Source: Caenimonas sp. SL110 (GTDB taxonomy: Bacteria > Pseudomonadota > Gammaproteobacteria > Burkholderiales > Burkholderiaceae_C). Taken from it: a stretch of DNA of 55,154 bases. This document shows positions 54,201 to 55,154 of the stretch, piece after piece. Location: assembly GCF_001044395.1 (NCBI RefSeq), contig NZ_JANU01000045.1, forward strand, positions 1 through 55,154, written 5' to 3'. The position numbers and the translations under genes are program-made. The notes under the pieces are model-generated. The model saw only the letters and a list, made by a program, of their open reading frames with translations. It had not been told where the DNA came from and made no database searches. Position 1 is the stretch's first letter. Every line of letters starts with the position of its first letter.

Positions 54201-54734
54201 CGCATCGCCAACCCGGCGATGCGGCACGAACAGCACTTCGCAGCCCTGCAAAAGCGTCATGTCGCTGGTCTCCCAGCCGACGCGGTATTGGCCCTTTTGC
54301 GCAGTCGTGTTGCGCGCGGCCGTGATGAATTCGCACAGGCCGCCCCAGCCTTGCTTGTCGCGGGCGATGGCCACCAGGCGGCAATCGCCCATGTCGAACT
54401 CGCTGCCGTAGAGCAGCTTGAAGTCGCGGCTTCGCCTCTGGTGGGGATAGTCTGCTTCCAGCGATCGGATGAATGCCTGGTACTTTTTGAAGCCCGACCA
54501 GCCGCGCACCACGCCCGCCAGCGAGCATTCGTCGGTGAGCGCGAACGCCTGGTAGCCCAGGTTGTACGCGCGCTGCACGAGCTCTTGCGGATGCGATGCG
54601 CCGCGCTGGAAGCTGAAGTTGGAAAGCGCATGCAGCTCGCAGTAGGCCGGCAGGCCGTCGGGCCAGTCGGTGATGACGGGCGGGAGGGACCCGTCGTCGA
54701 TGTCCAGCGGGGGTTTTTCGTTGGTTTCAGGCAT
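51219..54734 (-). CDS. dnaE2: Error-prone DNA polymerase DnaE2 (ImuC) carrying an in-frame repeat insertion
   Basis: A 1171-residue C-family polymerase, against about 1030-1090 for usual DnaE2. N-terminal PHP domain (YCELHALSNFSFQRGASHP), palm with PDIDVDFEHERREEV metal Asp residues, fingers with QEQVMQISMIAAGFTAEKAD, then a helix-hairpin-helix and OB domain (FLTLEDETGPVNVIVW). The extra length is explained by an insert of about 82 residues between SHSDWDSTLE and PAVRLGLRQVG, containing HAGLDPASTAKREPRQIEHG twice; it derives from the dispersed palindromic repeat. The insert lies at the junction of fingers and C-terminal part, away from catalytic motifs. Acts with ImuA/ImuB in damage-induced mutagenesis. 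Starts 18 bases after the imuB stop. Confidence 0.95.
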   Translation of the reverse strand: MPETNEKPPLDIDDGSLPPVITDWPDGLPAYCELHALSNFSFQRGASHPQELVQRAYNLGYQAFALTDECSLAGVVRGWSGFKKYQAFIRSLEADYPHQRRSRDFKLLYGSEFDMGDCRLVAIARDKQGWGGLCEFITAARNTTAQKGQYRVGWETSDMTLLQGCEVLFVPHRRVGDAFDLDALCMRLAQCRQLYGQGLWLAVELHHALDDDLWLASMRDASMATGVPLIAAGDVHMHVRSRKRLQDVMTAVRVGKPVDQCGYELQGNAEKHLRSRMRLGEIYPPDLLEATLIVAGRCSFEIESIQYNYPQETVPAGLTPTEGLRKLTIEGAHMRYPDGIPVRVKRHLVKELRLIAECKYEMFFLTVHDIVCFARSKKILCQGRGSAANSVVCFCLGITAMDPMHSNPLLERFISKERRNEPPDIDVDFEHERREEVIQYIYRKYGRERAAIAAVVISYRTRSAIRDVGKALDVEEKLIEAFAKEHQWFDDKLASQRLCELAAQVGEAIDETKARLWLELTQQLMGSPRHLSQHVGGFVLTQDKLTRLVPVEKASMKDRSIIQWDKDDLEDMGLMKVDVLALGILTAIRRCLDFRNQLRAAEGGKEWDLADIPKEDPATYDMICKADTVGVFQIESRAQMSMLPRLQPRVFYDLVVEVAIVRPGPIQGGMVHPFLKARDRIRAGLDVHYEKPELKAALARTLGVPIFQEQVMQISMIAAGFTAEKADALRRSMAAWKRKGGVEKFYEPIIEGMLNNGYRREFAEAIFKQILGFGEYGFPESHAYSFALLAYSSSWLKCHESECFLAAMLNSQPMGFYSPSQLVQDAKRHGIVVLPPDVSHSDWDSTLENSLRHAGLDPASTAKREPRQIEHGLRVKPAMTAKQPSAKQLGSDSNYSAHCHAGLDPASTAKREPRQIEHGLRVEPAMTAKQPAVRLGLRQVGSLSEAGARRVVEARRQAPFTSTEDLALRAQLDAGDLKALAAGDALMSLSGHRRQQVWDASALRKSPELLRDAPINEEPLELQPSHEGEEIVFDYASLGLTLRRHPLALLRPRLKRMKLQSAAELHDLPSGRKVRACGIVTVRQQPQTAHGTIFLTLEDETGPVNVIVWKSVREGQREALLKSRLLAVEGTWQRDQESGGQVRNLIAKKLTNLTPLLGRLGEQTNSSRDFH
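51942..52039. repeat. Dispersed palindromic repeat inside dnaE2, unit A
   Basis: A 98-bp unit containing the element (arms GTCATTGCGGGCTCGACCCG... and ...GATGCCGGATCGAGTCCGGC then ATGAC) and 13 flanking bases that encode the KQP end of the insert. It differs from unit B at three positions. It is translated on the minus strand as the second copy of HAGLDPASTAKREPRQIEHG. Confidence 0.92.
52083..52180. repeat. Dispersed palindromic repeat inside dnaE2, unit B
   Basis: The second 98-bp unit starts exactly 141 bases after unit A (47 codons), so both are read in the same frame. The 43-base spacer between them contains an imperfect inverted pair AATTGG-N9-CCAATT (52052-52072). Because flanking gene-derived bases are also duplicated, a tandem duplication after one insertion is more likely than two separate insertions. 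Confidence 0.92.
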
Positions 54735-54752
54735 GCGCTCTCTGTACGCGTG

Positions 54753-55154
54753 TCATGCGTACAGGCCTTGAAGGAACCAGCGGTAGTCGCGTTGCTGGAA
54801 AAGTTGCGCCTGATCGGGGATGGATTGCGGATCAAGTCCGCAATGACAGCCTTTAGGACAGCCTTCAGGACTTGTCACGCCGGATTCGACTGCGCAATGA
54901 CCGCCTTTAATACTTGTCATGCCGGACTCGATCCGGCATCCACCGCGAAGCGGAAGCCGCGCTTGCCGCTCGCGAAAAATCCAGACCAGCCCCGCCTCTT
55001 GGCTGCTCGCAATGAAATAGTCGCGCAGCACCGCAGCGCCCTCGCGGCTTTCTTCCCACCAACCCGTCTCCACCCGATAAAGCCGCGCGAGCCGGCGCAG
55101 CGGCCCGCCCCATTGCGGCACATGGTTTTTCACTTCCAGCCGTATCGGCTTTGG
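54753..55154 (-). CDS. imuB: ImuB DNA polymerase Y-family-like protein, C-terminal part (cut by window end), with in-frame repeat insertion
   Basis: Open to the right edge of the window. The last 133 residues include QWGGPLRRLARLYRVETGWW, RDYFIASSQEAGLVWIFRER and the terminal RWFLQGLYA, the typical ImuB C-terminus needed for beta-clamp and ImuA/DnaE2 contact. Between WIFRERQA and RDYRWFLQGLYA lie about 50 extra residues (PLRGGCRIESGMTSIKGG..., GCHCGLDPQSIPDQAQ) that come from the palindromic repeat (54821-54953). The frame stays open through it. The final motif is therefore kept but displaced. Stop at 54753, 18 bases before the dnaE2 ATG: same transcript. Confidence 0.88.
   Translation of the reverse strand, partial: PKPIRLEVKNHVPQWGGPLRRLARLYRVETGWWEESREGAAVLRDYFIASSQEAGLVWIFRERQARLPLRGGCRIESGMTSIKGGHCAVESGVTSPEGCPKGCHCGLDPQSIPDQAQLFQQRDYRWFLQGLYA
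54821..54953. repeat. Dispersed palindromic repeat inside imuB, composite copy
   Basis: Right-type arm TGGATTGCGGATCAAGTCCG then CAATGACA (54821-54848), a degenerate middle arm (about 54873-54900), and left-type arm TTGTCATGCCGGACTCGATC then CGGCATCCACCGCGAAGCGG (54914-54953). Read on the minus strand in a different frame from the dnaE2 copies, yet still without stops. Confidence 0.88.

Overview
The window comes from a GC-rich chromosome of a betaproteobacterium, most likely order Burkholderiales. This is suggested by the three Bug-type (tripartite tricarboxylate family) binding proteins, the prkA-yeaH-spoVR operon, the imuB-dnaE2 mutasome pair, the feruloyl-CoA-synthase-type cluster and the overall codon bias. 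Genus cannot be fixed from the sequence alone.

Layout. 1-4770 is an accessory stretch: an IS5-type transposase remnant, a uracil-DNA-glycosylase-superfamily protein, a small membrane protein, an unrecognised 540-residue protein, and a class II Fic protein whose upstream region carries two sets of short repeats. 4777-9532 is the stress operon prkA-yeaH-spoVR (minus strand). 9867-16876 holds a PAS histidine kinase, a fused osmoprotectant binding protein/permease, an M16 peptidase and an M20 peptidase. 17089-19757 has a Bug protein, its likely FadR-type regulator and an HCCA-isomerase-like protein. 19706-28513 is an aromatic-acid/acyl-CoA catabolic region: acyl-CoA synthetase and amidohydrolase on minus; crotonase, feruloyl-CoA-synthase-like ligase, SDR, two Bug proteins and a MarR regulator on plus. 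28612-33198 has an HxlR-like regulator coupled to an FAH-family hydrolase, an FKBP isomerase and alaS. 33377-39167 is a second accessory stretch: a parDE module, an orphan gene, an FAD-oxidase fragment and a compact FeeM-like N-acyltransferase / ThiF-E1-like / nitroreductase cassette followed by a broken methyltransferase. 39164-48973 carries an alpha/beta hydrolase, an amidase, a HEPN-MNT module, two solute-binding proteins and a large DUF748/AsmA-like protein. 49059-55154 has tRNA-Gly(CCC), an acyltransferase-3, a glycosyltransferase, dnaE2 and the end of imuB.

The most striking feature is a dispersed palindromic repeat (arms reading GTCATTGCGGACTCGATCCG... and its mirror), with copies at 9751, 16885, 16990, 19029, 30500, 51950, 52091 and 54821. 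Most copies sit in intergenic gaps, several only a few bases from stop codons. Three copies lie inside genes and keep the frame: two as a 141-bp tandem unit inside dnaE2 and one composite inside the last part of imuB. The left arm is free of stops in five of six frames, which would let it enter proteins. This resembles in principle the Rickettsia palindromic elements. A second lead is the FeeM-like/E1-like/nitroreductase cassette, which has no YcaO partner and looks like a small uncharacterised biosynthetic unit.
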